Positions 27,324 to 36,944 are shown, numbered from the stretch's first letter. The stretch: 64,000 nucleotides of DNA from Pedobacter kyonggii (GCF_004310665.1 NZ_SIXF01000023.1:25238-89237), one strand, 5' to 3'. Numbers and translations: made by a program. Notes: generated from the sequence alone by a model not told the origin.

Positions 27324-28241
27324 CTAGTTTGTAACGGTAATTTCTATTTGCCTAACTACCTTTTTATTTCCATAAACATTATTTGTTTCACCTATAAAAG
27401 TAGCGGTATAGGTGCCAGCGTTGGCATAGGTATAGGTGTAACTTTCCTTTTTTGCTTCTCTGAACAATTTAAGCGCTGTTGCTTTATCTGTCCCTAAGTC
27501 GTTAGGATTGATATGAATGGCCCTGCTAATTCCCCAGTCTTCTGTATATTCTTCCTTAATTGCCGCAGCTGCATTTCCTTTAAATTGGATGGTCGTCGTG
27601 TTTACAAGTGATCTGCCTGCTTCTTTATTTCCATAAGAAAACACAGAAAAATTGCTTCCTGAACCGTAGTCCATTAGCGTGACCTGCCCATCATCAAGTT
27701 TACTTTTGAACAATACAGCAGTAAGGTTCCAATCATTGGCGGCTCCAAATTCGGTCTGAGGTTTGGTAATGTATCTAAAGGCCAGATATAATGGTTTTCC
27801 TGCAACAGCCAGATCCATAATATCAACTTCAGTCGACGCTGTTACGGTGGCGTTCTTTGCAAGTACAAATCGGTTGGTGACGTCTACCCAAGTAGCCTCC
27901 CTGATATTACCAATTGCATATTTACCATCAAAATCAGAAGAAACCAACACAGCTAATTGATTGGCCTGTTGTATAGCGGCTACCGTAGCACTTGAGAAGG
28001 ACAAATAACAATTTTTTAATGTTCTGGAGTTTGTGGCATAGTTGTAGTCCTTCAGGAATTCTCCTGAATAAAAGGAAAGCATTTGAGGGCTCCCGCCAAA
28101 CTTGAAAGTGATCGGTTCACCAGCCTTAATTGTAGTTTTATCAGCTGTAACCGCTAATGCGGGATCATCAAGCTGATATTTCTCACAAGAAAATAAAGCA
28201 ACCGATATCAGTATTAAATAAAATTTGAAATATGTGTTCAT
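27324..28241 (-). CDS. DUF5017 domain lipoprotein
   Basis: A 305-residue lipoprotein (signal LILISVALFSCEKYQL). DUF5017-like features are KAGEPITFKFGGSPQMLSFYSGEFLKDYNYA at about 40-75, a jelly-roll-like middle part with AFRYITKPQTEFGAANDWNLT, and a C-terminal YANAGTYTATFIGETNNVYG Ig/PKD-like strand set. It follows SusD by 34 bases, the usual place for the accessory surface glycan-binding protein. The inferred role is substrate binding at the outer surface. No enzyme motif is seen. Confidence 0.83.
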   Translation of the reverse strand: MNTYFKFYLILISVALFSCEKYQLDDPALAVTADKTTIKAGEPITFKFGGSPQMLSFYSGEFLKDYNYATNSRTLKNCYLSFSSATVAAIQQANQLAVLVSSDFDGKYAIGNIREATWVDVTNRFVLAKNATVTASTEVDIMDLAVAGKPLYLAFRYITKPQTEFGAANDWNLTAVLFKSKLDDGQVTLMDYGSGSNFSVFSYGNKEAGRSLVNTTTIQFKGNAAAAIKEEYTEDWGISRAIHINPNDLGTDKATALKLFREAKKESYTYTYANAGTYTATFIGETNNVYGNKKVVRQIEITVTN

Positions 28242-28275
28242 TAGAATATCAGATTAATAGTAAAATGATTGACGA

Positions 28276-30267
28276 TTACCAGCCTGGATTCTGGCCAATT
28301 ACCTTATTGACTGTAGTTTCGGCATCTGGAATAGGCCATAAAACATCCCGTTCAGAGGTGTTTTCTCCTGCTTTTCCACCGAAGGCCCTTGATCCCAAAG
28401 GAGCAAAATCAAGCGCAATTTGTTTCATCACACGGTAGTAATCACCCCAGCGCACCAAATCTCTCTTCCTCATGGCCTCAAATGCAAATTCCCTGGAACG
28501 CTCCGCTTTGATAAATTCCATAAATCTGCCATAATCAGCAAAATCGGAAGTTTTTACATCTCCCTTAAATACAGATAGATTGGACAGGGTTATCGTAGCT
28601 TTTGCCTGCACACCAGCATATGTAAATACAGCACCTGTAGTGGCTGCTGCAGATGCTCCAGAGCTTTGCGTTGGTGGCGTAGTGGTGGCGGTACCTGCTG
28701 TAGTAACTGTATACAGCTTATTGGCATTATAAACTTGTTTGCCTACAGCGTATAAGACATTTGGCATCCACGATTCACCAATAGTGATGGTTGGCACTGA
28801 ATTATAATTACCACCGCTATTCTCCAAATAAATTGCGGTTAGCGCTCTGGTTCCACTGGTTGCAACTGTTGCTACAGCAGCGCCACCTGTACCTCCACCA
28901 CCGGAAATTGTAACCACTGGTGCTGATGTATAGCCTGTACCTGCAGTTGAAATGGTTATTGTATCGATCATTTCTCTATTTGGCAATAGGTTTCCAAACG
29001 CTCTTCTTCTCACTTGATTCACAGTCTGATCCAGTATATCTTGGGCTGGTATGGTTGCATTTTGGCCTGCTACAGCTTCTGCATACATCAGCAGCACATC
29101 TGCGTATCGCAGCAACGGATAATTGACCGAATTACCTCCCTGCTCCTTTGGATAAACGGTTTCATACTCCCTTCTCCATTTGGCTACGTGTCTTTGACTT
29201 GCCTGCGCGGCTGTTGGATAGACAGGCCAATAGGTTTTGGTGGCTGGATTGGTTGAAGATAAAGTGTATGGCGCGATGTTCCAGTCCCTTCTCAGGTCAC
29301 CTTTTGTATAAGAAAAATATAACTTTGGTGTTATCGCTACATATCCGAAGCTATAGCCATAATTTGGATCCTGGCCACCATGAGAAATACCATAATGAAT
29401 GCCAACCTTCCCGGTGGCATTAAAACCGTCTGAGCTATATCCATAAAACTCTACCTCCCATATACTTTCTTTAAGGTCATATTTATCCTGGCTCATATTG
29501 ATGAATACTTGCCTATAATCTGGGTTAAGGGTATGATAGCCATCATCAATCACTTTTTTTGCCCAAATTTTCGCCATTTCGTATTTAGATACATCCTTTA
29601 CAGGGTCTCCTGCCATGTATAAACATACTCTGGCCAACATACCTCGTACAGCAGATTTGTTGATGTGCCCTGCGTTGGTAACCTGTCCTACACCGGGAAC
29701 CAGACTTTCCGCTTCGGTCATATCTTTGATGATCTGCTCGTATACTTCTTTTGAAGGGGTTCTGGGATTATTGGTTTGCGCAACAGAAGAGGTAGGCTCC
29801 AGCAACAAAGGTACATCTCCCCAGTAACTGACCAGTAAAAAGTAAAAGTAAGATCTTAAAAACAAAGCTTCACCTCTAATAACAGCCCGATTTGCTTCAG
29901 CCATTGTTGGCTTATTGATATTGGCAAGCAATAGGTTTGCTCTTTCTATCCCACTATAAAGTGCGGTCCATACTGTAGTTACGTTACTTTCGGAAGTGGT
30001 AACTAAGTTGACAGCAATGCCAGTGTTCTGTGCAGAACGGTTATAAAAACCTTCATCTCCATCCAAAGACATCACCCCTTGAAAGCTGTGCGCATAAATT
30101 TTTGTCAATGTCTGAAACACCCCTGCCAATGCAGAATTAAGCTGTTGTTCTGTCTCGTAATAATTTAAACTTGTGATTGTATCTTTTGGTACTGTATCTA
30201 AGAATTTAGTGCAAGATGTAACCACACAAACCAGGGCTACCAAACTGATGTATAATTTTGATTTCAT
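28276..30267 (-). CDS. RagB/SusD family lipoprotein with a large Gly/Thr-rich insertion
   Basis: A 663-residue SusD (signal LVALVCVVTSCTKFLDT), longer than the usual 500-600. SusD marks are TITSLNYYETEQQLNSAL, RGEALFLRSYFYFLLVSYWGDVPLL, and at the C-terminus ERSREFAFEAMRKRDLVRWG and WPIPDAETTVNKVIGQNPGW. Between about 430 and 560 there is an insertion made of strands like STAGTGYTSAPVVTISGGGG, similar to repeats in the secreted lyase at 17758. It breaks the normally conserved stretch after QVRRRA. It follows SusC by 11 bases and binds glycan as the SusC lid. The insertion may add a binding or stalk module. Confidence 0.92.
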   Translation of the reverse strand: MKSKLYISLVALVCVVTSCTKFLDTVPKDTITSLNYYETEQQLNSALAGVFQTLTKIYAHSFQGVMSLDGDEGFYNRSAQNTGIAVNLVTTSESNVTTVWTALYSGIERANLLLANINKPTMAEANRAVIRGEALFLRSYFYFLLVSYWGDVPLLLEPTSSVAQTNNPRTPSKEVYEQIIKDMTEAESLVPGVGQVTNAGHINKSAVRGMLARVCLYMAGDPVKDVSKYEMAKIWAKKVIDDGYHTLNPDYRQVFINMSQDKYDLKESIWEVEFYGYSSDGFNATGKVGIHYGISHGGQDPNYGYSFGYVAITPKLYFSYTKGDLRRDWNIAPYTLSSTNPATKTYWPVYPTAAQASQRHVAKWRREYETVYPKEQGGNSVNYPLLRYADVLLMYAEAVAGQNATIPAQDILDQTVNQVRRRAFGNLLPNREMIDTITISTAGTGYTSAPVVTISGGGGTGGAAVATVATSGTRALTAIYLENSGGNYNSVPTITIGESWMPNVLYAVGKQVYNANKLYTVTTAGTATTTPPTQSSGASAAATTGAVFTYAGVQAKATITLSNLSVFKGDVKTSDFADYGRFMEFIKAERSREFAFEAMRKRDLVRWGDYYRVMKQIALDFAPLGSRAFGGKAGENTSERDVLWPIPDAETTVNKVIGQNPGW

Positions 30268-30278
30268 AATATTTGGTT

Positions 30279-33200
30279 TTATAGTGAAGCTTTAAGTCCA
30301 AAAACTAATGTTTTCGCCATAGGGAATGCGGAATAATCGAATCCTGGTGTGAGGATAGAGTTTCTCGTCGACACTTCTGGATCCATACCTGAATAGTTGG
30401 TCCATGTAACCAGATTCTGTGCTGAAGCTGTCACCAAAACCTCTTTAAGTCCCAGTCTTTTCAAATAATTCGTCGGGATGCTATAAGCCAATTCCACCGT
30501 CTTCAACCTTAAATAAGAAGCATCTTCCAGTTCCCTGGTTGAATAATAGCCTTCCGGAACCCCGCCCACCACGGGAATGGTTGTACTCGGATTGGTAGGC
30601 GACCAACGATCCGCATAACTTGCGTATTGATTTAGCATACTATATGCCTTAGCTTCGAACATGAGCTTGTTTGCATTGTACACATCATTGCCATACGACC
30701 ATTGGAAGAATACGTTCAGGCTTAGATTTTTATAAGTGAAATTATTGGAGAAACCTCCAGAATGAATAGGTAACCCCCTACCAATAATGGTCTGATCTGC
30801 CGCTGTGATAATTCCGTCATTGTTCAGATCTCTGTAACGGATGTATCCAGGCCTAATCACCTCTCTTGCCAGGCCATTTGTCGGCACAGCATTTTTAAGT
30901 CGGTAACCGCCGTTTGGCAATTGATGAAAATCTTCATACTGATAAATCCCGTCGAAGATATACCCAACAAAATTGCCTACTGAATGACCTATAGCTGCAC
31001 TGTACAACACTGGGTCAGCATATCCAGACTGCCACCTGGGTGAAATACTATTCAATAAACGTTCTTCCCCATCAGCCAACTGTAAAATAGTGTTCCGGTT
31101 AAAGCTTATATTGAAATTACTTCTCCATGCAAAATCATTCTTATTGATATTGATCGTATTCAAGGTGAACTCCAATCCCTCATTCTTTAATTTACCTACA
31201 TTTTTGTAGGCACGGGCATAACCTGTACTGGGCGACATATTGGCAAGCAGCAACAAATTGTCGGTTTTTTTCCGATACACATCAACCACCAACTCAATTC
31301 TATTCTTCAATAAAGATAAATCGTATCCTAAGTTGAGTTGCGCAGTAGTTTCCCATCTTAAATTGGGATTACCAATCGTAGGGATGGCTGCTGGTGTTGG
31401 CACCTCATTCCCAAAAGAATAGCCAGTAGAGTTGTCTACACTGATGGGTGAAAGTGCAGAAAAATCTCCTACCCTGTTGTTGCCGGTCAGGCCGTAACTT
31501 ATACGTAATTTGGCTTCTGTAATGGCTTCAATCTCCTTAAAAAAGGATTCTTCTTTCATTTTCCAGGCAAAAGCCCCCGATGGAAAGTAACCCCATTTAT
31601 TGTTTGGAAATTTAGAGGACCCATCTGCCCTGAATGTTGCTGTAAACAGGTATTTGGATCTATATCCATAATTCACTCTGCTGAAATAAGATTGCAGGGT
31701 ATTGTAAGTACCAAAAGAGCCTACCGCTAATGGTGTACCTTGCCCTAACCCATCTATGCCCAAAGTCTCATTTGGAACTTTAATTGCCGTGTAGTTATTT
31801 CCCTTGTTGGTTTCCTGCTGAAAACTAAGACCACCCAATACAGTCAACGAATGGATTTTGTTCACTTTGCTATAGGTAAGGGTATTTTCGTTAGACCAGG
31901 TACTGCGGTTGCTATAGGCCATGGCACCCCACTGTCCATAGTTGTTTCTCGGACTCTTAGGACTGCCTTCACTTGTGCTGGAATTATAAAAGGCACCCAA
32001 TTTAATGGTATTCAGGTTAATAGCGCCGGTAGATTTGAATACCAGGTTTTTAGTCAAATCGTAACTAAAGTACCCATTGGCAACCAGGTTATTGTTATCT
32101 TTATTTCTGTATACATTCTTTGCAGACTCCACTGGATTAAAGCGGTAATCTGTCGTGCTGGTTACGCCTTCATCAAAAAGTTCTTCTTCCAGGTCTAGAT
32201 CACCTGTTAGGTATCCTGCATTTACGGGCCGGTATCCCCATACAGAGTAAAGAAGCGCGCTCGAAGCATAGCCATCGCTAATGGAAGAAGCAATTTGGCC
32301 ATAAGTCTGTGTATGTGTATAATTTGTACTCAACCCAGCTTTCAACTTTTTATTGATATTTTGATCTATCGTTACACGTCCCTGCTGCTTCTTTAAACCT
32401 GTGTTTACTACAACAGAACCAGTCTCAAACAAGGATCCTGAAATGGCGTATTTGGTATCTTCATTTCCGCCTCTCAACGATAAATTGTGGATATTGGTTG
32501 CTCCTTGTCTGAAAAACTGATCCTGCCAATTAATCCCTTCTACATTTTTATACGAATCGTAGGTTATGCCGTCTGGAAAATACAGCGCCCTAGCCGTTAC
32601 TGAATCACGCTCATATTCCAATTTAACAAACTCATAAGGACTTAACACCTCAACTCTTTTAGTTACATCCTGGAAACCGTAGGATCCTGAATAATTCAGA
32701 TTGGGTTTGCTCACTTTCCCCTTTTTTGTTTCTACAACAATGACACCGTTTGCACCTCTGGATCCGTATATCGCGGTTCCGGAAGCATCTTTAAGTACGT
32801 TAATAGATTCTATATCGTCTGGGTTCAACATAGAAAGATCAAAATTCTCAGTAGCAAAGCCATCAATTACAAATAAAGGGGACGCATCTTGAGTAATCGA
32901 ACCTATCCCGCGGATCCGAATGTTGATTCCTTCCTCTCCAGGTTGGCCCTGACTATTTTGCACACTCAATCCCGCTACCCGGCCCGCCAATGCCTGTACA
33001 ATGTTTGATACGGGTGCTTTAACCATATCTTTAATATTTACCTGTGCAACAGAACCGGTAATATCTACCTTCCGTACAGAACCATATCCAACCACGAGCA
33101 CTTCATTTAAACTGCTGATCTGCTGTTTCAATCTGACATTGATCACAGCTCTTCCCTCTACTTTTACTTCCTGGTCATCATACCCCAAATAGCTAAAAAT

Positions 33201-33731
33201 CAAAACAGCACTTTCCCCAACTTCAAAAACGTAACGGCCATCCTGATCTGCTACTACAGTTTTTTCAGTGCCTTTCAGCTTAATGCCTGCGCCGGGCAAA
33301 GAATTGCCTTGCTCATCTGTAATTAAACCAGTTACTTTGATCTTTTTCTTCACAAATTGTGAAAAGGTGTATTGACGTGCTTGCAAAACAACTGCTTTAT
33401 TGTCAATCTTATACGTTAAGGGTTGGTTGGAGAAAATGCTTTTCAGAACATCCTCAAAGTCCGCATCTTTGACAGAAATATTTACAGGATTAGCTAATTC
33501 AAGCACGTGGTCAGCATACACAAAGTTATAACCACTTTGCGCACGTAAGGATTTTAGCACAGATCTCAGATCTGCATGCTCCTTGTTCAATGTGATTTTC
33601 TGTGCAATGCTGGCAGCGCTTAGCTGCATCAGGGCAGCTACTAATAATACGGTGGTTAATCGCATAATAAGCCAAAATTTACGGGCACAACAGTATATTG
33701 TACCCCGGTTTGTGGTAAATTTTTTATACAT
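30279..33731 (-). CDS. SusC/RagA TonB-linked outer-membrane transporter with STN domain (PUL B)
   Basis: An 1150-residue importer with signal peptide about 1-43 (MRLTTVLLVAALMQLSAASIAQ). The STN domain is about 45-112, the carboxypeptidase-like beta-sandwich about 128-205 (ITDEQGNSLPGAGIKLKGTE), the TonB-box-like EVLVVGYGSVRK about 210-221, the plug about 222-330 (SPLFVIDGFATENF, SGTAIYGSRGANGVIVV), and the barrel ends in LVFGLKASL. It is preceded by FecR and the sigma factor, so it is likely signal-transducing. It starts the long co-directional run down to PorP. The 134-base leader contains AACCAAATG near the start codon and a hairpin. Confidence 0.95.
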   Translation of the reverse strand: MYKKFTTNRGTIYCCARKFWLIMRLTTVLLVAALMQLSAASIAQKITLNKEHADLRSVLKSLRAQSGYNFVYADHVLELANPVNISVKDADFEDVLKSIFSNQPLTYKIDNKAVVLQARQYTFSQFVKKKIKVTGLITDEQGNSLPGAGIKLKGTEKTVVADQDGRYVFEVGESAVLIFSYLGYDDQEVKVEGRAVINVRLKQQISSLNEVLVVGYGSVRKVDITGSVAQVNIKDMVKAPVSNIVQALAGRVAGLSVQNSQGQPGEEGINIRIRGIGSITQDASPLFVIDGFATENFDLSMLNPDDIESINVLKDASGTAIYGSRGANGVIVVETKKGKVSKPNLNYSGSYGFQDVTKRVEVLSPYEFVKLEYERDSVTARALYFPDGITYDSYKNVEGINWQDQFFRQGATNIHNLSLRGGNEDTKYAISGSLFETGSVVVNTGLKKQQGRVTIDQNINKKLKAGLSTNYTHTQTYGQIASSISDGYASSALLYSVWGYRPVNAGYLTGDLDLEEELFDEGVTSTTDYRFNPVESAKNVYRNKDNNNLVANGYFSYDLTKNLVFKSTGAINLNTIKLGAFYNSSTSEGSPKSPRNNYGQWGAMAYSNRSTWSNENTLTYSKVNKIHSLTVLGGLSFQQETNKGNNYTAIKVPNETLGIDGLGQGTPLAVGSFGTYNTLQSYFSRVNYGYRSKYLFTATFRADGSSKFPNNKWGYFPSGAFAWKMKEESFFKEIEAITEAKLRISYGLTGNNRVGDFSALSPISVDNSTGYSFGNEVPTPAAIPTIGNPNLRWETTAQLNLGYDLSLLKNRIELVVDVYRKKTDNLLLLANMSPSTGYARAYKNVGKLKNEGLEFTLNTININKNDFAWRSNFNISFNRNTILQLADGEERLLNSISPRWQSGYADPVLYSAAIGHSVGNFVGYIFDGIYQYEDFHQLPNGGYRLKNAVPTNGLAREVIRPGYIRYRDLNNDGIITAADQTIIGRGLPIHSGGFSNNFTYKNLSLNVFFQWSYGNDVYNANKLMFEAKAYSMLNQYASYADRWSPTNPSTTIPVVGGVPEGYYSTRELEDASYLRLKTVELAYSIPTNYLKRLGLKEVLVTASAQNLVTWTNYSGMDPEVSTRNSILTPGFDYSAFPMAKTLVFGLKASL

Positions 33732-33821
33732 TCGTTTACATTTGGTTACGCAGGAGCCTTGGTTTCCAATCTTCAGGCGACTGCGGGTTTATTTATATTA
33801 AAAAAATAAGGGCCAAACTTT

Positions 33822-33858
33822 AACCAACTCCCTGCTACAACAGGGATTTGGTTTTTTT
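33822..33858 (+). terminator. Intrinsic-terminator-like hairpin antisense to the FecR-SusC leader (PUL B)
   Basis: The stem AACCAACTCCCTG pairs with CAGGGATTTGGTT (12 of 13 positions) around a 6-base loop and is followed by seven T on the plus strand. On the operon strand an A-run precedes it, so it does not end FecR transcription. Position and polarity match the hairpin at 6096 in PUL A. Confidence 0.6.
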
Positions 33859-33865
33859 GCCCATA

Positions 33866-35032
33866 CTATTTACTTACAATAATTTTTCTGCCGTCTATTT
33901 TAAATTTTACTTCACCAGTTGATTCTAAAGGCCGCAACACTTCAGATACATTCGCAAAACGGGATACCCCGCCACTGAATGTGGTTGAAGGCAATTCACC
34001 ATGGTATACTATTTCAACATTATACCACCGTGAGATCATCCGCATGATGTAACGGATGTCTTCCTTTTCAAAAATAAATTGGTTGTTTTTCCACGCCACA
34101 GCGAGCGCTGCATCAACCTCCTCTACTTTCAAACTTGTTCCCTGCAGTATAGATTGCTGGTTGGGCCTAAGGACCACATCATTCACACTTGCTCTTCCTT
34201 CCACCAAGGTGGTTCTGGTAATTCTTTCATCTGGATAAGCATTGATATTGAACGCCGTACCAATATCTTCGACAATCTGTCCGGCACTTTCTACCCTAAA
34301 TGGTCTTTTCGATTGATGCACTACGATGAAATATGCCTCGCCGGTTAGCTTAACCCTACGGTCCTTATTGAAGGTCTGGTTGGCAAATTCTAATTTACTA
34401 TCCGCATTCAAAAACACCTTTGTCCCATCTGGAAGCGCCACCTGATAAGTTCCGCCACGCGGTGTGCTAATGGTCGTCAATCCGCTAAGCTGAGCACCTG
34501 TTCGCTCATCATCTTTTCCAGTTTCGAACAATGTACCATCAATATATTTAATCTGATCTGCATCAATTACAACTCCAGTCTTGGATTCGCTCAACTGCAT
34601 TCTGCTGCCATCAGGTAAGGTGATAGTAGCGGTGTTTTTACCGGGTTTAATATGGTTTTGATTGACTATATCCGAGTTGCTTTTTATGATTGGGTTGTAA
34701 GTATAAAACCAAATGCCTGAGATAATCAAAGCTATTGCTGCTGCTATTGCCGTCAGTTTTGGCAGTAAACTCGCCCTCTTAGGCCGGGAACTTGCTTGTA
34801 AAGGCTGATAATTATAGATGTAATTTAAGATAGCCTGCTTTTTTGTAGCATCCAATGCATTTTCGGGAACGGCCATTTCGTTACTAAATGCATCGGGAAA
34901 AAGCTGCATCAATTCCTGATCGTTGTGAGAAGCAATGATATGTGACCATAATTCTTCATTTTCCGTTTCGGTATTCAGGTTATTGAAATAGTTTTGCAGC
35001 AGGACTTGAAGCCTCGCATTTGATTTTTGCAT
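33866..35032 (-). CDS. FecR-type anti-sigma factor (PUL B)
   Basis: A 388-residue inner-membrane anti-sigma/signal-relay protein. The N-terminal cytoplasmic part (1-85) has the anti-sigma helix region. The membrane span is about 90-108 (LPKLTAIAAAIALIISGIWFY). The FecR domain is about 130-275 (ISTPRGGTYQVALPDGTKVFLNADSKLEF, GEAYFIV). The C-terminal DUF4974 is about 310-388 (DIRYIMRMISRWYNVEIVYHG, ending GRKIIVSK). It is placed between the sigma gene (122 bases before) and susC (134 bases after). It should gate PUL B induction by the imported glycan. Confidence 0.93.
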   Translation of the reverse strand: MQKSNARLQVLLQNYFNNLNTETENEELWSHIIASHNDQELMQLFPDAFSNEMAVPENALDATKKQAILNYIYNYQPLQASSRPKRASLLPKLTAIAAAIALIISGIWFYTYNPIIKSNSDIVNQNHIKPGKNTATITLPDGSRMQLSESKTGVVIDADQIKYIDGTLFETGKDDERTGAQLSGLTTISTPRGGTYQVALPDGTKVFLNADSKLEFANQTFNKDRRVKLTGEAYFIVVHQSKRPFRVESAGQIVEDIGTAFNINAYPDERITRTTLVEGRASVNDVVLRPNQQSILQGTSLKVEEVDAALAVAWKNNQFIFEKEDIRYIMRMISRWYNVEIVYHGELPSTTFSGGVSRFANVSEVLRPLESTGEVKFKIDGRKIIVSK

Positions 35033-35154
35033 CGTTTGTTGGTTTAGGCAGTTTTATACCTTTTAACTACATTGACACGTGAAGCAAAAAAAATGCTTAG
35101 TGGTTTATCAAAAAATAATTAATAAATATTTAATAGACTGATTTACAATGATAT

Positions 35155-35745
35155 TTACTTGAATAGTACAGCAAATAATGCCGGATAGGTAAGCGCATGT
35201 TTGTTGAAATGCTCACGGATGTGTTTTAAGGCTTGATGCATATGTGCCTGTACGGTACGGCTTGAAACGTTCATCTTTTTCGCAACTTCTTCATATTTCA
35301 ATCCCTCTATATGACAAAGGGTGTATGCTGTCCGTTGCTGGGGGCTTAAGTTTTCTATAGCTTGGGTTAGTATCCTATTGCTTTCATTGTAATCCAATGT
35401 TTTATCTGTAGCGTTTTCAGATTCCGGATTGTGAATTTTAAGCTGTGTCGCCGATCTGGCATCTTGAGCCAATTTTCGTATAATGTTTAATGAATGGTTT
35501 CTTACCACACGGTTTAGGTATGCTCCAAAGCTTTTTACTTCATTAAGCTTTTCTCTGTTGAGCCATATTTTTAAAAAAACATCCTGTACGATTTCACCGG
35601 CCTGATCTTCTGATTTAGTCAGCTTTCGACCATAGTCATATACATACCGTTGATAAAAATCAAAGACCTCCGTAAATGCACGCTGATCGCCCACGGCAAT
35701 CCTGGCCAGTAGTTCTTCTTCATTTTTAAGTTGCCTGTTTTGCAT
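35155..35745 (-). CDS. ECF RNA polymerase sigma-70 factor (PUL B)
   Basis: A 196-residue sigma factor. Region 2 is about 20-90 (FTEVFDFYQRYVYDYGRKLTKSEDQAGEIVQDVFLKIWLNREKL). Region 4 is about 130-180 (LSPQQRTAYTLCHIEGLKYEEVAKKMNVSSRTVQAHM). It shares the sigma-FecR-SusC order of PUL A but the two proteins are clearly diverged, so each probably serves its own locus. A candidate promoter lies at 35791. It is the first gene of the PUL B run. Confidence 0.94.
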   Translation of the reverse strand: MQNRQLKNEEELLARIAVGDQRAFTEVFDFYQRYVYDYGRKLTKSEDQAGEIVQDVFLKIWLNREKLNEVKSFGAYLNRVVRNHSLNIIRKLAQDARSATQLKIHNPESENATDKTLDYNESNRILTQAIENLSPQQRTAYTLCHIEGLKYEEVAKKMNVSSRTVQAHMHQALKHIREHFNKHALTYPALFAVLFK

Positions 35746-35790
35746 TGGCTGTACCCTTGGGTGATAACTTTATTTTGGTTAGCTGAACAA

Positions 35791-35822
35791 CAAGTATAGT
35801 GTAAATTTAAGCATCTGCAAGT
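35791..35822 (-). promoter_or_regulatory. Candidate promoter of the PUL B sigma gene
   Basis: On the minus strand TATACTTG (one mismatch to TAnnTTTG) at 35791-35798 is preceded, after a 19-base spacer, by a TTG at about 35818-35820. This spacing fits the Bacteroidota -33/-7 promoter type. It stands about 45 bases before the ATG. No experimental support exists. Confidence 0.35.
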
Positions 35823-36007
35823 ATCTATTCGTTAGTTTTAAGAGTAAGAGATGATTTTTATCTGGTACCCTAAAAATTAAAAGCCCTTGCAATCATCTGA
35901 TTTACATGGATTTGGTACATTTTGGTGGTATTAGCTGCGATCCCGCCGGGAGTTGTAACTTACCCAATATCAATGTTTAAATAGTAGCTATTTATTGATG
36001 CTCAGGC

Positions 36008-36141
36008 TTATTTCAAAACTCCATTTACATAACCGCTTACTGCTGAGGTTTGAGTGGTACTACTGTAGCTGCCATTCCCTGCTAGAAAGTGAGCGTCACC
36101 CCAAAAAATAATGTATTCATAGCATTATCTTGCTTTGACTG
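36008..36141 (-). pseudogene. C-terminal remnant of a PorP/SprF-like gene
   Basis: The minus strand reads FLAGNGSYSSTTQTSAVSGY and then a stop. The end of the intact PorP gene at 16851 reads YLISGTYTTQTSALSSYTNG, so the match is clear. A second frame just upstream reads SKQDNAMNTLFFGVTLTF, matching the preceding PorP strand but one frame away. This is therefore a frameshifted and truncated 3' end. The full gene body is absent. Confidence 0.6.
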
Positions 36142-36338
36142 AGTTTACGGGCTTATTTACAAGCAATAAAAATCAACCCATAATTAGTTTCACTCCTATT
36201 CAGAAAGATATGTTCTTAAGTAACGCCAGGAATTTTGGTGGCATTCGGTTTGTTCGTGATAAACAAAAAAACATTACAGGATTTTATATAAATTCTGATA
36301 GGATTAAAAATCCATTTTTTGAAAAAATAAAACATTGA
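36135..36338 (+). pseudogene. C-terminal protein fragment, family not recognised
   Basis: A 67-residue open frame begins only with TTG, right after an in-frame stop at 36120. The part GGIRFVRDKQKNITGF, followed by a Phe-rich end, looks like the last beta strands of a larger enzyme (such tails occur in exported Bacteroidota hydrolases). I cannot name the family. It probably is a leftover 3' end like the neighbouring PorP piece. A short real protein is not excluded. Confidence 0.35.
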
Positions 36339-36944
36339 TCGCTCCTGTCTGTCCGGTGTCCCGCAGTTCTATGAAGTTACGAATTTTTATAGGTTGCCGG
36401 AGACACCAATGGTTATAAGTCCATTCAAAAAACTTAGATGTATTTTCGATCGGCAGATAAGGCAGTAGAACGAGCGATAACAGAAGATTTGGAACGAGAA
36501 GAACCCGTGTTAAAGCAACCTTTACTACTTTGCCTTATTTACGCAGGATGTTCTCAAATAAAATCCCACCAAGGGCAAACAGCGGCGGGAAAGCGCTAAA
36601 AGCATAATATGGTTTCCCTCTGAACAATAGCTATTAGTTGTTTGCATTCTGAAAAACTTACACATTGTGCTCATTAATGCCTTCTATATTAACTAGATCA
36701 CTCGACATTCTTAAATTGTTGCAATTTCCTTTCATGCAAAATCCACATTTAGTTTAAATTAAACACATTTTTCTTTTTGCATCACACTAGCTCAGAGTCG
36801 ACAGATTTAATAAAAAAGGCTAAAATATACCGCCCAAAAGGGACGCATTTTTATATTCTTAAAACTATTATCGCTCAGGGTTGTTGACATAGATCGGGTA
36901 TTAATGTGAATGTACCTTCTTTAATTAAATAATTGCCCCCCAGT
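36339..36944. other. Intergenic region before the sensor kinase
   Basis: About 600 bases without a convincing gene. A minus-strand frame at about 36313-36540 stays open for more than 70 codons without an ATG, but reads unlike any family I know. No repeat or RNA gene was recognised. The upstream part of the kinase promoter must lie here, but I saw no clean TAnnTTTG. Confidence 0.3.

Noticed and set aside
36313-36540. Open minus frame of more than 70 codons
   Set aside because: It has no start codon and no recognisable family pattern, and it overlaps the end of the plus-strand fragment.
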